From Clostridiales bacterium UBA929 (lineage in GTDB: Bacteria; Bacillota; Clostridia; Oscillospirales; UBA929): a stretch of DNA of 12,973 nucleotides. Made by a program: the position numbers and the translations under genes. The stretch is taken from positions 1 through 12,973 of the forward strand of contig DBDP01000015.1 of assembly GCA_002293625.1 (NCBI GenBank). The letters are read 5' to 3'. Below, piece by piece: positions 6,085-11,201 of the stretch. Every line of letters starts with the position of its first letter. Within the stretch, counting starts at the first letter, position 1. A model generated the notes under the pieces. It saw nothing but the letters and a program-made list of their open reading frames with translations. It did not search any database and was not told the origin of the DNA.

Positions 6085-6761
6085 ATAAAAACAGTCCCGT
6101 TGATCCGGAGGTTATGTTCAAACTGTCCTATGGACTGTTTGTTCTGAGCGCGAGGGAAAACGAGAAAGACAACGGCTGCATCACCAATACGGTTACGCAG
6201 ATTACAAGCACACCTTTGCAAATCTCCGTCGCCGTGAATAAAGCCAACTATACCCACGGTATGATTCAAAGAACAGGCGAGTTTGTCCTGTCCGTTCTCT
6301 CGGAAAGCGCGACGTTTGAAGTGTTTCAACGCTTCGGCTTCCAAAGCGGAAAAGAATCCAATAAGTTTACCACCTCTTGTGAACGAGCGGCAAACGGTAT
6401 CTGCTATATCTCCGAACACACAAACGGCGTCATCGCGGCGAAGGTAACGGACTCAAAGGATATGGGTACGCACACGGTTTTCTTCGCCGAAGTCACGCAG
6501 TCGTTTGTTTTGTCAAACGAACGGAGCGCAACCTACCAATACTATTTTGACCACATAAAACCCAAACCGCAGCCGCCAAAGGAGAAAGGTTTTGTCTGCA
6601 AAATTTGCGGATACGTCTACGAGGGAGAGACACTGCCCGAAGATTTCATCTGCCCCATTTGCAAGCATGGTGCCAGTGATTTTGAAAAAATAAATACGAG
6701 GAGGTCGCAAGATGATTACACTGACAAAGGACATGGAACTGGGTGTTCCGAAAATCGATGA
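6072..6761 (+). CDS. Flavin reductase-rubredoxin fusion (high-molecular-weight rubredoxin type)
   Basis: A 229-residue protein. ATG 6072 overlaps the end of the repressor gene by 13 bp and follows AAGGAGG (6058-6064). Residues 10-165 form an FMN-binding split-barrel domain (flavin reductase/flavoredoxin-like: LSYGLFVLSAREN, GCITNTVTQIT, PLQISVAVNKANYTH). A linker (KPKPQPPKEK) leads to a rubredoxin domain with Cys176, Cys179, Cys194 and Cys197. This architecture is that of Moorella Hrb, which passes electrons from NAD(P)H oxidoreductases to flavodiiron or rubrerythrin-type oxygen and peroxide reductases. Residues after about 208 (TRRSQDDYTDKGHGTGCSENR) read through the start of the next gene and have no family counterpart. 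Function assignment is good; the tail is odd. Confidence 0.9.
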   Translation: MQSIDKNSPVDPEVMFKLSYGLFVLSARENEKDNGCITNTVTQITSTPLQISVAVNKANYTHGMIQRTGEFVLSVLSESATFEVFQRFGFQSGKESNKFTTSCERAANGICYISEHTNGVIAAKVTDSKDMGTHTVFFAEVTQSFVLSNERSATYQYYFDHIKPKPQPPKEKGFVCKICGYVYEGETLPEDFICPICKHGASDFEKINTRRSQDDYTDKGHGTGCSENR

Positions 6762-7110
6762 GCAGCATCGCGAATTGATCGACAGGCTGAACACGGTCAT
6801 CTCAATGGGTGCGAAGTCCGTTTCCAAAGAGGAAACGGAAAAGACGCTCGATCTGCTGTGCGATTACATATTGAAGCATTTCAGCGACGAGGAAGCCCTG
6901 CAAAAACAGTCGGGGTATCCGAAATATGATTGGCACAAAAGCCAGCATCAGATTTATGTGAACGAGATCGGGAAGCTGAAGCAGGAGTTTTACGCAAACG
7001 GCACTTCGGCGAAGTTTACCCTTGACCTCAACAACTCGATCGTCAACTGGATCGTGCGGCACATCAAAGCGGCGGACGTGGAATTTGGGAAATACTACCG
7101 GGCGCTTTGA
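6712..7110 (+). CDS. Bacteriohemerythrin
   Basis: A 132-residue single-domain hemerythrin with a clear site, GAGGAGG, at 6700-6706. The diiron ligands are all visible: His19 (IDEQH), His56 and Glu60 (HFSDE), His75 and His79 (HKSQH), His117 and Asp122 (HIKAADVEF). The domain binds O2 reversibly. In anaerobes such proteins are thought to scavenge or deliver oxygen to reductases, which fits its place after rubrerythrin and the rubredoxin fusion. The start overlaps the preceding gene by 50 bp, longer than usual. No clear terminator follows on the plus strand, and the last 16 bp overlap the minus-strand flavodoxin remnant. Confidence 0.93.
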   Translation: MITLTKDMELGVPKIDEQHRELIDRLNTVISMGAKSVSKEETEKTLDLLCDYILKHFSDEEALQKQSGYPKYDWHKSQHQIYVNEIGKLKQEFYANGTSAKFTLDLNNSIVNWIVRHIKAADVEFGKYYRAL

Positions 7111-7366
7111 TTTTTTGTATACTCGACCAACGGTTCGATATACTCTCTTGACGAAATGTCATAGGAACTTTGGATGTTCTTCGCGAAGGCGTTGTTTGAC
7201 GCGTCTTTATCATTCTGACGCCGAAAATCACAAGGTCATCCGCGCCGATAGGCGTTTTGGAGAAGCCTTTGTACGGCAATACAGTGCCGCCGGTTTCCTC
7301 CGCGATCCAATCGGCGTATCGCTTGGTAAAACCCGTTTTGCTGTTACAGATTATGTAGGTTTTCAT
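7095..7366 (-). pseudogene. Flavodoxin-family protein, internally deleted and frameshifted
   Basis: ATG at 7366-7364 follows an AGGGGGA site on the minus strand. Residues 1-52 are a flavodoxin-fold start: MKTYIICNSKTGFTKRYADW contains the phosphate-binding T-G-F-T-K loop, and DDLVIFGVRM is the third strand. At about 7211 the protein-like reading jumps one frame, to DKDASNNAFAKNIQSSYDIS and SREYIEPLVEYTKNQSAR, ending at TAG 7095-7097. The second piece looks like the C-terminal helix of the same or a related protein. About 70 to 100 central residues, including the second half of the FMN site, are gone. It probably once worked with the FMN-binding protein upstream. Not functional as read. Confidence 0.7.
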
Positions 7367-7393
7367 AGCTATTCCCCCTGTTTTTATTGTCAC

Positions 7394-7491
7394 CTCGAAA
7401 AACTCCCGCTCCGGCTTGCGACACCGCGCTAGAGGCACCTGCTCGCAAGCGCTTCGCTCGTTCGCCTTCGGCGAACAATGAGTTTTTCGAG
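7394..7491. repeat. 98-bp nested inverted-repeat element
   Basis: CTCGAAAAACTC (7394-7405) is perfectly complementary to 7480-7491. Inside lie a second pair, CTTGCGA/TCGCAAG (about 7424-7430 and 7443-7449), and a tight hairpin GTTCGCC-TTC-GGCGAAC (7460-7476). It occupies the gap between the FMN-binding gene and the flavodoxin remnant. It could be a small palindromic repeat (MITE or REP-like) or a terminator/processing element; neither arm is followed by a T-run. Confidence 0.55.
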
Positions 7492-7496
7492 CGCTC

Positions 7497-7877
7497 TTAT
7501 TTTAGAGCGTTTTCAATCGCTTTCAAAATTGTTCCCGAACTCATGGTCGCGCCGGATACCGCGTCCACCTCTACGCTTTGGCTGCTCACCACTGTATCGA
7601 CAATGACTTCGGCGGGTTTCCCCATGCCGTTGCGGTGCTCTAAGATACGTACCGCGGTAATCGCGTGACCGCGCACATCCACCTCTACGCTCACGGACAC
7701 AAGTCCGTTGTGGCAAACCCCTTGATATACGCCGTCCGCGAACGTTGTTAGGTCAAAGCTGGAATCGCTTACTTGCTGAGGTTTCGGAAGGTTGAAGATC
7801 ACTGCGACGACTAGAATAACGACAATCGCCAGCGCGCCCATTCCAACCCAAAAGCGGGGGCGGCGTTTCTTTTTCAT
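7497..7877 (-). CDS. Membrane-anchored FMN-binding domain protein
   Basis: A 126-residue protein from ATG 7877, which overlaps the MarR gene's stop by one base (TGATG); a GTG three bases earlier is also possible, both behind AGGAGG. A basic N-terminus (KKKRRPR) is followed by one membrane helix (about 10-29, GMGALAIVVILVVAVIF), so the rest should lie outside the cytoplasm. The remaining domain is of the FMN_bind family: DGVYQGV, VSVEVDVRGHAITAVRILEH, and SGATMSSGTILKAIENAL, where the Thr of SGAT is the usual site of covalent FMN attachment by ApbE. Relatives occur in RnfG and NqrC. It is likely to carry electrons at the membrane; the partner is unknown. Co-transcribed with the MarR regulator. 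Confidence 0.88.
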   Translation of the reverse strand: MKKKRRPRFWVGMGALAIVVILVVAVIFNLPKPQQVSDSSFDLTTFADGVYQGVCHNGLVSVSVEVDVRGHAITAVRILEHRNGMGKPAEVIVDTVVSSQSVEVDAVSGATMSSGTILKAIENALK

Positions 7878-8332
7878 CACGACAATTCCTCCTGCATTTT
7901 CGTTAAATTCATAATCATTTTTGTCAGCACATTTCCGGCGGTGTCAAGTTCCTCGTGGGTCATTCCCTCAAACAGCCGTTTAAGAAACTCCTGCGCGTTC
8001 GCGGCGACTTGCCCCGTATGGGAATACCCCGCTTCGGTGATACGTACACGGCGGCTGCGGCGGTCGGTTTCGCTCTCCTCAACGGTGATAAGCCCTTCTC
8101 GCTCCAGTTTCTCCAGCATTTTCGCGGCGTTTTGGCGCGTCGTGTCCATGTCGGCGGCGATTTGGGTAATCGTCGGCAAAGGATCGGTTGGCATGTCTTT
8201 AATCGTGCGCAGCAAGAACCATTGCTTGGTGGACAGACCGCTCACCATCTTATCGGCGACATATTGCATTTTATTCGCGAGGACAAAGGTTCCGCCGAAC
8301 AGGAGATAATCGTTTCTTCCGGGGGGTTTCAT
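7877..8332 (-). CDS. MarR-family transcriptional regulator
   Basis: A 151-residue protein starting at ATG 8332, preceded by GAAAGGA on the minus strand; the frame is open further but that start has no ribosome site. The winged helix-turn-helix runs through STKQWFLLRTIKDM, ITQIAADMDTTRQNAAKMLEKLEREGLI and the wing ESETDRRSRRVRITEAG. Flanking helices form the dimer interface. It lies first in an operon with the FMN-binding protein and the flavodoxin remnant, behind a promoter bearing two copies of a palindromic operator, so it almost certainly represses its own operon. No cysteine in the DNA-binding core suggests direct redox sensing; the ligand is unknown. Confidence 0.92.
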   Translation of the reverse strand: MKPPGRNDYLLFGGTFVLANKMQYVADKMVSGLSTKQWFLLRTIKDMPTDPLPTITQIAADMDTTRQNAAKMLEKLEREGLITVEESETDRRSRRVRITEAGYSHTGQVAANAQEFLKRLFEGMTHEELDTAGNVLTKMIMNLTKMQEELS

Positions 8333-8355
8333 TCGAGGATTCCTTTCTGAAAACA

Positions 8356-8406
8356 AAATAGGCAACCTATTGCGTTTATTATAGCAATAGGTTGCCTATT
8401 TGTAAA
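8356..8406 (-). promoter_or_regulatory. MarR operon promoter with paired operators
   Basis: On the minus strand, TTTACA (8401-8406), 17 bases, TATAAT (8378-8383). AATAGGTTGCCTATT (8386-8400) fills the spacer, and AATAGGCAACCTATT (8357-8371) covers the start region. Each is AATAGG-N3-CCTATT, and together they form an 18-bp perfect inverted repeat around a 10-base centre containing the -10. An additional half site AATAGG lies at 8405-8410. Confidence 0.88.
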
Positions 8407-8452
8407 TAGGTATTTTAGAAGTAGGGGCGCGCATTGCGCGTCCGCAACGTGA

Positions 8453-9067
8453 CTACACCGCGAAACCACCCTGCCAGAAGGCCGTGCCGACCAAGACGGC
8501 GTTCGCGCCGGCGTCCAGCGCCTTTTGGGCGTCCGCGTGATTTTGGATACCGCTTTCGCTGATGATAAACGCGCCTTTCGGAGACTCTCGAATCAGTTCG
8601 GCGGTTAAATCCACCGTGCCGCCGTCCTTTTCCAAGCGGGTGATGTCGCGGTTGTTGATCCCGATGATTTCCGCGCCGATTTCTCTCGCGAGGTTCATCT
8701 CTTCGCGCGTATGCACCTCAACGACCGGGTGCAGACCCATTGAACGCGCCTTTTCGTGCAACAGTGCGATGTTTGGCGTCGTCGCGCAGATCATCAGGAC
8801 GCCCTTCGCGCCGCACTCCCGCGTCAGATAGAGCTGCTCCTCTGTGTCGATGAAGTCTTTACGCAAGACGGGAAGCCCGACTTCTTTTACGATCGAGCGA
8901 AGCAGGTCAATTGAACCGCCGAAATGCGTCTCCTCCGTCACGACCGACAACCCCATTATGCCTGCTTTTTCAAGACGCCGCGCGACCTCAAGGGGATTTC
9001 TCCCCTTGAACAGGTCTCCATGACGCGGCGAAACGGGCTTAAAGTCGATGATTATCTTAGAAAGCAT
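8453..9067 (-). CDS. trpC: Indole-3-glycerol phosphate synthase, short form
   Basis: A 204-residue protein that converts carboxyphenylamino-deoxyribulose phosphate to indole-3-glycerol phosphate in tryptophan synthesis. It overlaps the end of trpD by 11 bp, with AAGGAA before ATG 9067. Barrel motifs are present: IIIDFKPVSPRHGD (catalytic Lys10), PVLRKDFI (second Lys), PVVEVH (Glu), GINNRD (Asn), ISESGI (Glu/Ser) and GANAVLVGTAFW. The usual 45 to 55 N-terminal residues, which form the substrate-covering helix, are missing. The Glu normally two residues before the first Lys is Asp8 here. There is no room for a longer start because upstream DNA encodes trpD. A weak GC hairpin lies after the stop at about 8427-8443. 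Confidence 0.88.
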   Translation of the reverse strand: MLSKIIIDFKPVSPRHGDLFKGRNPLEVARRLEKAGIMGLSVVTEETHFGGSIDLLRSIVKEVGLPVLRKDFIDTEEQLYLTRECGAKGVLMICATTPNIALLHEKARSMGLHPVVEVHTREEMNLAREIGAEIIGINNRDITRLEKDGGTVDLTAELIRESPKGAFIISESGIQNHADAQKALDAGANAVLVGTAFWQGGFAV

Positions 9068-10076
9068 GGGACATTTCCTTCAGCTCGGCGAGTTTCCGCT
9101 TCGCCGCGCCGCTTTCGATGAGGCTCTTCGCCAGCTCGACGCCCTCGCGGAAATCCCGCGCCTTGCCGCCGACGACCAGCGCTCCGGCGGCGTTCAGCAC
9201 CACCGCGTCCTTTTTCGCGTCCGTAAGCGTTCCGTTAAAAACGCCGGTGAGCATGGCCGCGTTATCCTCCGGCGTGCTGGACTTGATATCCTCCAATCGG
9301 CAGCGCGACAGACCGAAGTCCTCCGGCTGTATCTCAAAAACCGATACCTCGCCGTCGCGCAAATGGTGAATGCGGGTTTTTCCGAGCAGCGAGATCTCGT
9401 CCAGCCCGTCCAAACCGTGAACGAACATCGCGTTCGTAAAGCCTACCTGCTGCGCGACGTATGTAACCGTTTCCAGCAGTTCCGGCTTGTAAACGCCGAG
9501 CAGATGCCGCGGCGCGAACGCGGGGTTGATCAGCGGGCCGATAACGGTATAGAAGATGGTTTTAATCCCTAAATCAGCTTCCGCGGGCAGAACCTTGCAC
9601 ATAACGGGATGGAAGGTCGGTGCGTACAGAAACGCGATGCCGATTTCCTCAATCATCTTTTCCGCCTGCGCCGGGGTCAACTCAATCTTTACGCCGAGCG
9701 CCTCCAGAACGTCCGCGCTGCCGGAAAGGCTCGCGAGCGAACGGCTGCCGTGTTTTGCCATCAAGATGCCGCCTGACGCCGCGACAATCGCGGTCGCGGT
9801 CGAGATATTAAAGGTCGAAAGCCCGCCGCCGGTTCCGGCGGTATCCATTAGATCGCCGGACACCTTGGGGCGCAGGGGTACGCAGTTGTCGCGCATCGCT
9901 TTCGCGAAGTGTGCCAGCTCGTTTTCTGTTGTCCCTTTCATCAGAAGCGCCACTTGGAATCCGGCGATTTGAACATCTGAGACATTCCCTTCGTTGATCG
10001 ACGCGACCAGCGCCGCGATCTCCTCGCCGCTCATCTCTTGGCGCGACGTAACCTTTGTCAGAACCTCTTTATACAT
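9057..10076 (-). CDS. trpD: Anthranilate phosphoribosyltransferase, divergent active site
   Basis: A 339-residue protein of full family length, with AAGGAG about 10 bases before ATG 10076. It transfers phosphoribosyl from PRPP to anthranilate. The fold is clear: VSDVQIAGFQVALLMKGTTENE, DTAGTGGGLSTFNISTATAIV, AKHGSRSLASLSGSADVLEA, LGIKTIFYTVIGPLINPAF, HGLDGLDEIS and NAAGALVVGG. Compared with typical TrpD, GTGGDG is GTGGGL (Asp lost), KHGNR is KHGSR, and the anthranilate-binding Arg region before LGIRT reads PAEADLGIKT, so that Arg is not there. Either this belongs to a variant clade or its substrate preference differs. Position between trpF and trpC supports the tryptophan role. Confidence 0.85.
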   Translation of the reverse strand: MYKEVLTKVTSRQEMSGEEIAALVASINEGNVSDVQIAGFQVALLMKGTTENELAHFAKAMRDNCVPLRPKVSGDLMDTAGTGGGLSTFNISTATAIVAASGGILMAKHGSRSLASLSGSADVLEALGVKIELTPAQAEKMIEEIGIAFLYAPTFHPVMCKVLPAEADLGIKTIFYTVIGPLINPAFAPRHLLGVYKPELLETVTYVAQQVGFTNAMFVHGLDGLDEISLLGKTRIHHLRDGEVSVFEIQPEDFGLSRCRLEDIKSSTPEDNAAMLTGVFNGTLTDAKKDAVVLNAAGALVVGGKARDFREGVELAKSLIESGAAKRKLAELKEMSHAF

Positions 10077-10102
10077 GGTTGGTCATCTCCTTATAATGTT
10101 AT

Positions 10103-10678
10103 TTAGTAAGATTTGCATATGCTTGCGAGTTCCCGTACTTTCGCGGCGGATTTCTCCCCATTTTCCTCCGCGCCGCTGGAAATATCTATACAATACGGGT
10201 TCATCGCCATCGCCTCCCTGATATTTCCGAGATGGATGCCGCCCGCAAGGAAAAACGGTTTTTCACGGTAGCCTTCGATCAGTCGCCAGTCGAACATCCC
10301 TCCGGTCGAGCCGCGTGTACCGCGCCTGAAGGCGTCAAACAGAACATACTCGCATGCCGTCGGTTTTATATCCGCCTCGCTTCGCATACGGAACGCCCGT
10401 ATAGTCGGACACGGCATTGCGTATTCACGCGTACCGTGAAACTGCACCATGTCAATCAATCCCTCATCCACAATACGCCGGATGAAGTCAAGCGGTTCGT
10501 CGATAAATACGCCGACCGTTAAGATGTGCGGGTCAAGAGCGTTTTTCAAGACCCGCGCCGTCTTAGGACCTATTTGCTGGCGGTGCGGCGTGAAGACGAA
10601 CCCGGCGTAGTCAACGGCGGCTTCGTTTACGCAGTTTACATCATGCAGGGTTCTGAGTCCGCAAATTTTCAGCTTCAT
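10103..10678 (-). CDS. trpF: Phosphoribosylanthranilate isomerase
   Basis: A 191-residue protein. ATG 10678 is chosen because GGAGG (10684-10688) stands 5 bases before it and the protein then starts with the usual MKLKICGL; a reading from 10705 would translate the terminator. Motifs: KICGL with catalytic Cys6, DYAGFVF, LTVGVFIDEPLDFI, VQFHG, VLFDAF with catalytic Asp, GSTGGMFDW and FFLAGGI. It isomerises phosphoribosylanthranilate to the deoxyribulose form, the step between TrpD and TrpC. It is the first structural gene after the attenuator and lies 26 bp before trpD. trpF leading the cluster is unusual. Confidence 0.92.
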   Translation of the reverse strand: MKLKICGLRTLHDVNCVNEAAVDYAGFVFTPHRQQIGPKTARVLKNALDPHILTVGVFIDEPLDFIRRIVDEGLIDMVQFHGTREYAMPCPTIRAFRMRSEADIKPTACEYVLFDAFRRGTRGSTGGMFDWRLIEGYREKPFFLAGGIHLGNIREAMAMNPYCIDISSGAEENGEKSAAKVRELASICKSY

Positions 10679-10693
10679 AGCAGCCTCCAAAGT

Positions 10694-10737
10694 AATAAAA
10701 AACATCGCGTATCCGGCGCTTCACCGGCACGCGATGT
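10694..10737 (-). terminator. Trp attenuator terminator
   Basis: On the minus strand, ACATCGCGT (10729-10737, read as complement) pairs with 10702-10710 and an inner CCGG/CCGG adds four pairs. A run of T follows (10697-10701), then ATT. It lies only 16 bases before the trpF start codon, so transcription must pass it to express trpFDC. Confidence 0.85.
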
Positions 10738-10761
10738 CTGTTTAAGCAATCGAAACGTGAT

Positions 10762-10842
10762 TCAGCAACTTAAAACAGGCCGTGGCTCGGTGAAACACAC
10801 GCGCCATTGCCATGTATAAGCCGCTGTAAATAAACGCTTCAA
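10762..10842 (-). CDS. trpL: Trp leader peptide
   Basis: A 26-codon open frame, TTG at 10842-10840 to TGA at 10764-10762. AAGGAG (10851-10856) stands 8 bases before the start. It begins MKRLFTAAY and then reads TWQWR, so two Trp codons (10810-10812 and 10804-10806) sit close together in mid-peptide. It lies between the trp promoter and the intrinsic terminator, exactly where a leader peptide for ribosome-mediated attenuation should be. Translation from TTG is an inference; no ATG is available in this frame. Trp is rare, so two in three codons here is unlikely to be chance. Confidence 0.65.
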   Translation of the reverse strand: MKRLFTAAYTWQWRVCFTEPRPVLSC

Positions 10843-10870
10843 CCGAACCTCTCCTTGCTCTGTTTTTGTC

Positions 10871-10899
10871 ATTGTAGCAGACCGCACGGGGGATGTCAA
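10871..10899 (-). promoter_or_regulatory. Promoter of the trpFDC operon
   Basis: On the minus strand, TTGACA (10894-10899), 17-base spacer, TACAAT (10871-10876). Transcription should start near 10864, giving a leader of about 185 nt before trpF. It lies back to back with the plus-strand promoter at 10927-10955. Confidence 0.85.
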
Positions 10900-10926
10900 G
10901 AGCATTTTTTAGTGTAAAAAATTTTG

Positions 10927-10955
10927 TTGACGGGGGAGAGGGGATGTGCTATAGT
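10927..10955 (+). promoter_or_regulatory. Promoter of a short convergent RNA
   Basis: TTGACG (10927-10932), a 17-base spacer, TATAGT (10950-10955) with an extended -10 TG at 10947-10948. No coding gene on the plus strand follows; the only downstream signal is the hairpin at 11008-11049. Confidence 0.7.
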
Positions 10956-10961
10956 AAGAGC

Positions 10962-11056
10962 AGAGGGGCGGCACCTCAACGGTCTTCGCCTCAGTTGTTT
11001 CGCTTACAAAGTAACCGCCACACCTTGGCTATCGGGGGGCGGTTACTTTATTTTTA
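10962..11056 (+). ncRNA. Candidate antisense RNA (type I antitoxin-like)
   Basis: From the expected start of the 10927-10955 promoter to the T-rich tail after the 11008-11049 hairpin gives a transcript of about 95 nt. It has no ribosome binding site or useful open frame. Its 3' part is complementary to the last codons and the hairpin of the 24-codon peptide gene on the minus strand. This tail-to-tail overlap is the layout of the TxpA/RatA and BsrG/SR4 pairs of Bacillus. Ends are estimated from the signals, not measured. Confidence 0.55.
11008..11049. terminator. Shared bidirectional hairpin terminator
   Basis: AAAGTAACCGCC (11008-11019) is perfectly complementary to 11038-11049, with an 18-base loop. 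On the plus strand a T-rich tail (ATTTTTAT) follows at 11050-11057. On the minus strand the stem contains the peptide gene's stop codon and is followed by a shorter T-run. It ends both convergent transcripts. Confidence 0.8.
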
Positions 11057-11117
11057 TAACGCGGATCAGTGATGTCAAGGCTTGGAGTAGCTTGCGAACC
11101 TCGACTATGTACTGCAT
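11043..11117 (-). CDS. 24-residue amphipathic peptide, candidate type I toxin
   Basis: ATG at 11117-11115 to TAA at 11045-11043. AGGAGGTGAT (11121-11130) is a perfect match to the 16S anti-Shine-Dalgarno, 7 bases before the start. The peptide begins MQYIVEVRKLLQALTSL and ends in IKIK. It alternates aliphatic residues with basic ones (Arg8, Lys9, Arg19, Lys22, Lys24; one Glu) and could form an amphipathic helix with net positive charge, less hydrophobic than most known toxins. The stop lies in the arm of a terminator hairpin, and a convergent short RNA covers this end. I do not recognise the peptide itself; the gene call rests on the ribosome site, the hairpin and the layout. Confidence 0.6.
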   Translation of the reverse strand: MQYIVEVRKLLQALTSLIRVIKIK

Positions 11118-11124
11118 CGCATCA

Positions 11125-11138
11125 CCTCCTCACGGAGG
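11125..11138 (-). promoter_or_regulatory. Hairpin that can hide the ribosome binding site
   Basis: On the minus strand, CCTCC-GTGA-GGAGG: a 5-bp GC-rich stem capped by a GNRA-type GUGA tetraloop, whose 3' arm is the core of the Shine-Dalgarno site for the 24-residue peptide. In the mRNA this would block translation unless opened. Confidence 0.65.
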
Positions 11139-11172
11139 ACAAAGACCGCCGACACACCGCCCATGCGCTGAC

Positions 11173-11201
11173 GGAGTATCATATCGGTTATACGGTGTCA
11201 A
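11173..11201 (-). promoter_or_regulatory. Candidate promoter of the small peptide
   Basis: On the minus strand a perfect TTGACA lies at 11196-11201. The -10 is imperfect: GATACT (11175-11180) after 15 bases, or TACTCC (11173-11178) after 17. The start would be near 11168, giving an untranslated leader of about 50 nt. Confidence 0.5.

Noticed and set aside
8427..8443. Terminator after trpC
   Set aside because: GC hairpin has a mismatch and no T-run on the minus strand, so only weakly supported.
10103..10705. Longer trpF reading from 10705
   Set aside because: It would translate the T-run of the terminator; the ATG at 10678 has the ribosome site and the normal KICG start.
10700..10870. T-box riboswitch upstream of trpF
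   Set aside because: No AGGGTGGnACCGCG-like T-box sequence was seen; a leader peptide explains the region better.
10840..10870. Trp leader peptide starting at an ATG further downstream (M-A-M-A frame)
   Set aside because: That frame has no Trp codons and no ribosome site; the TTG frame has both.
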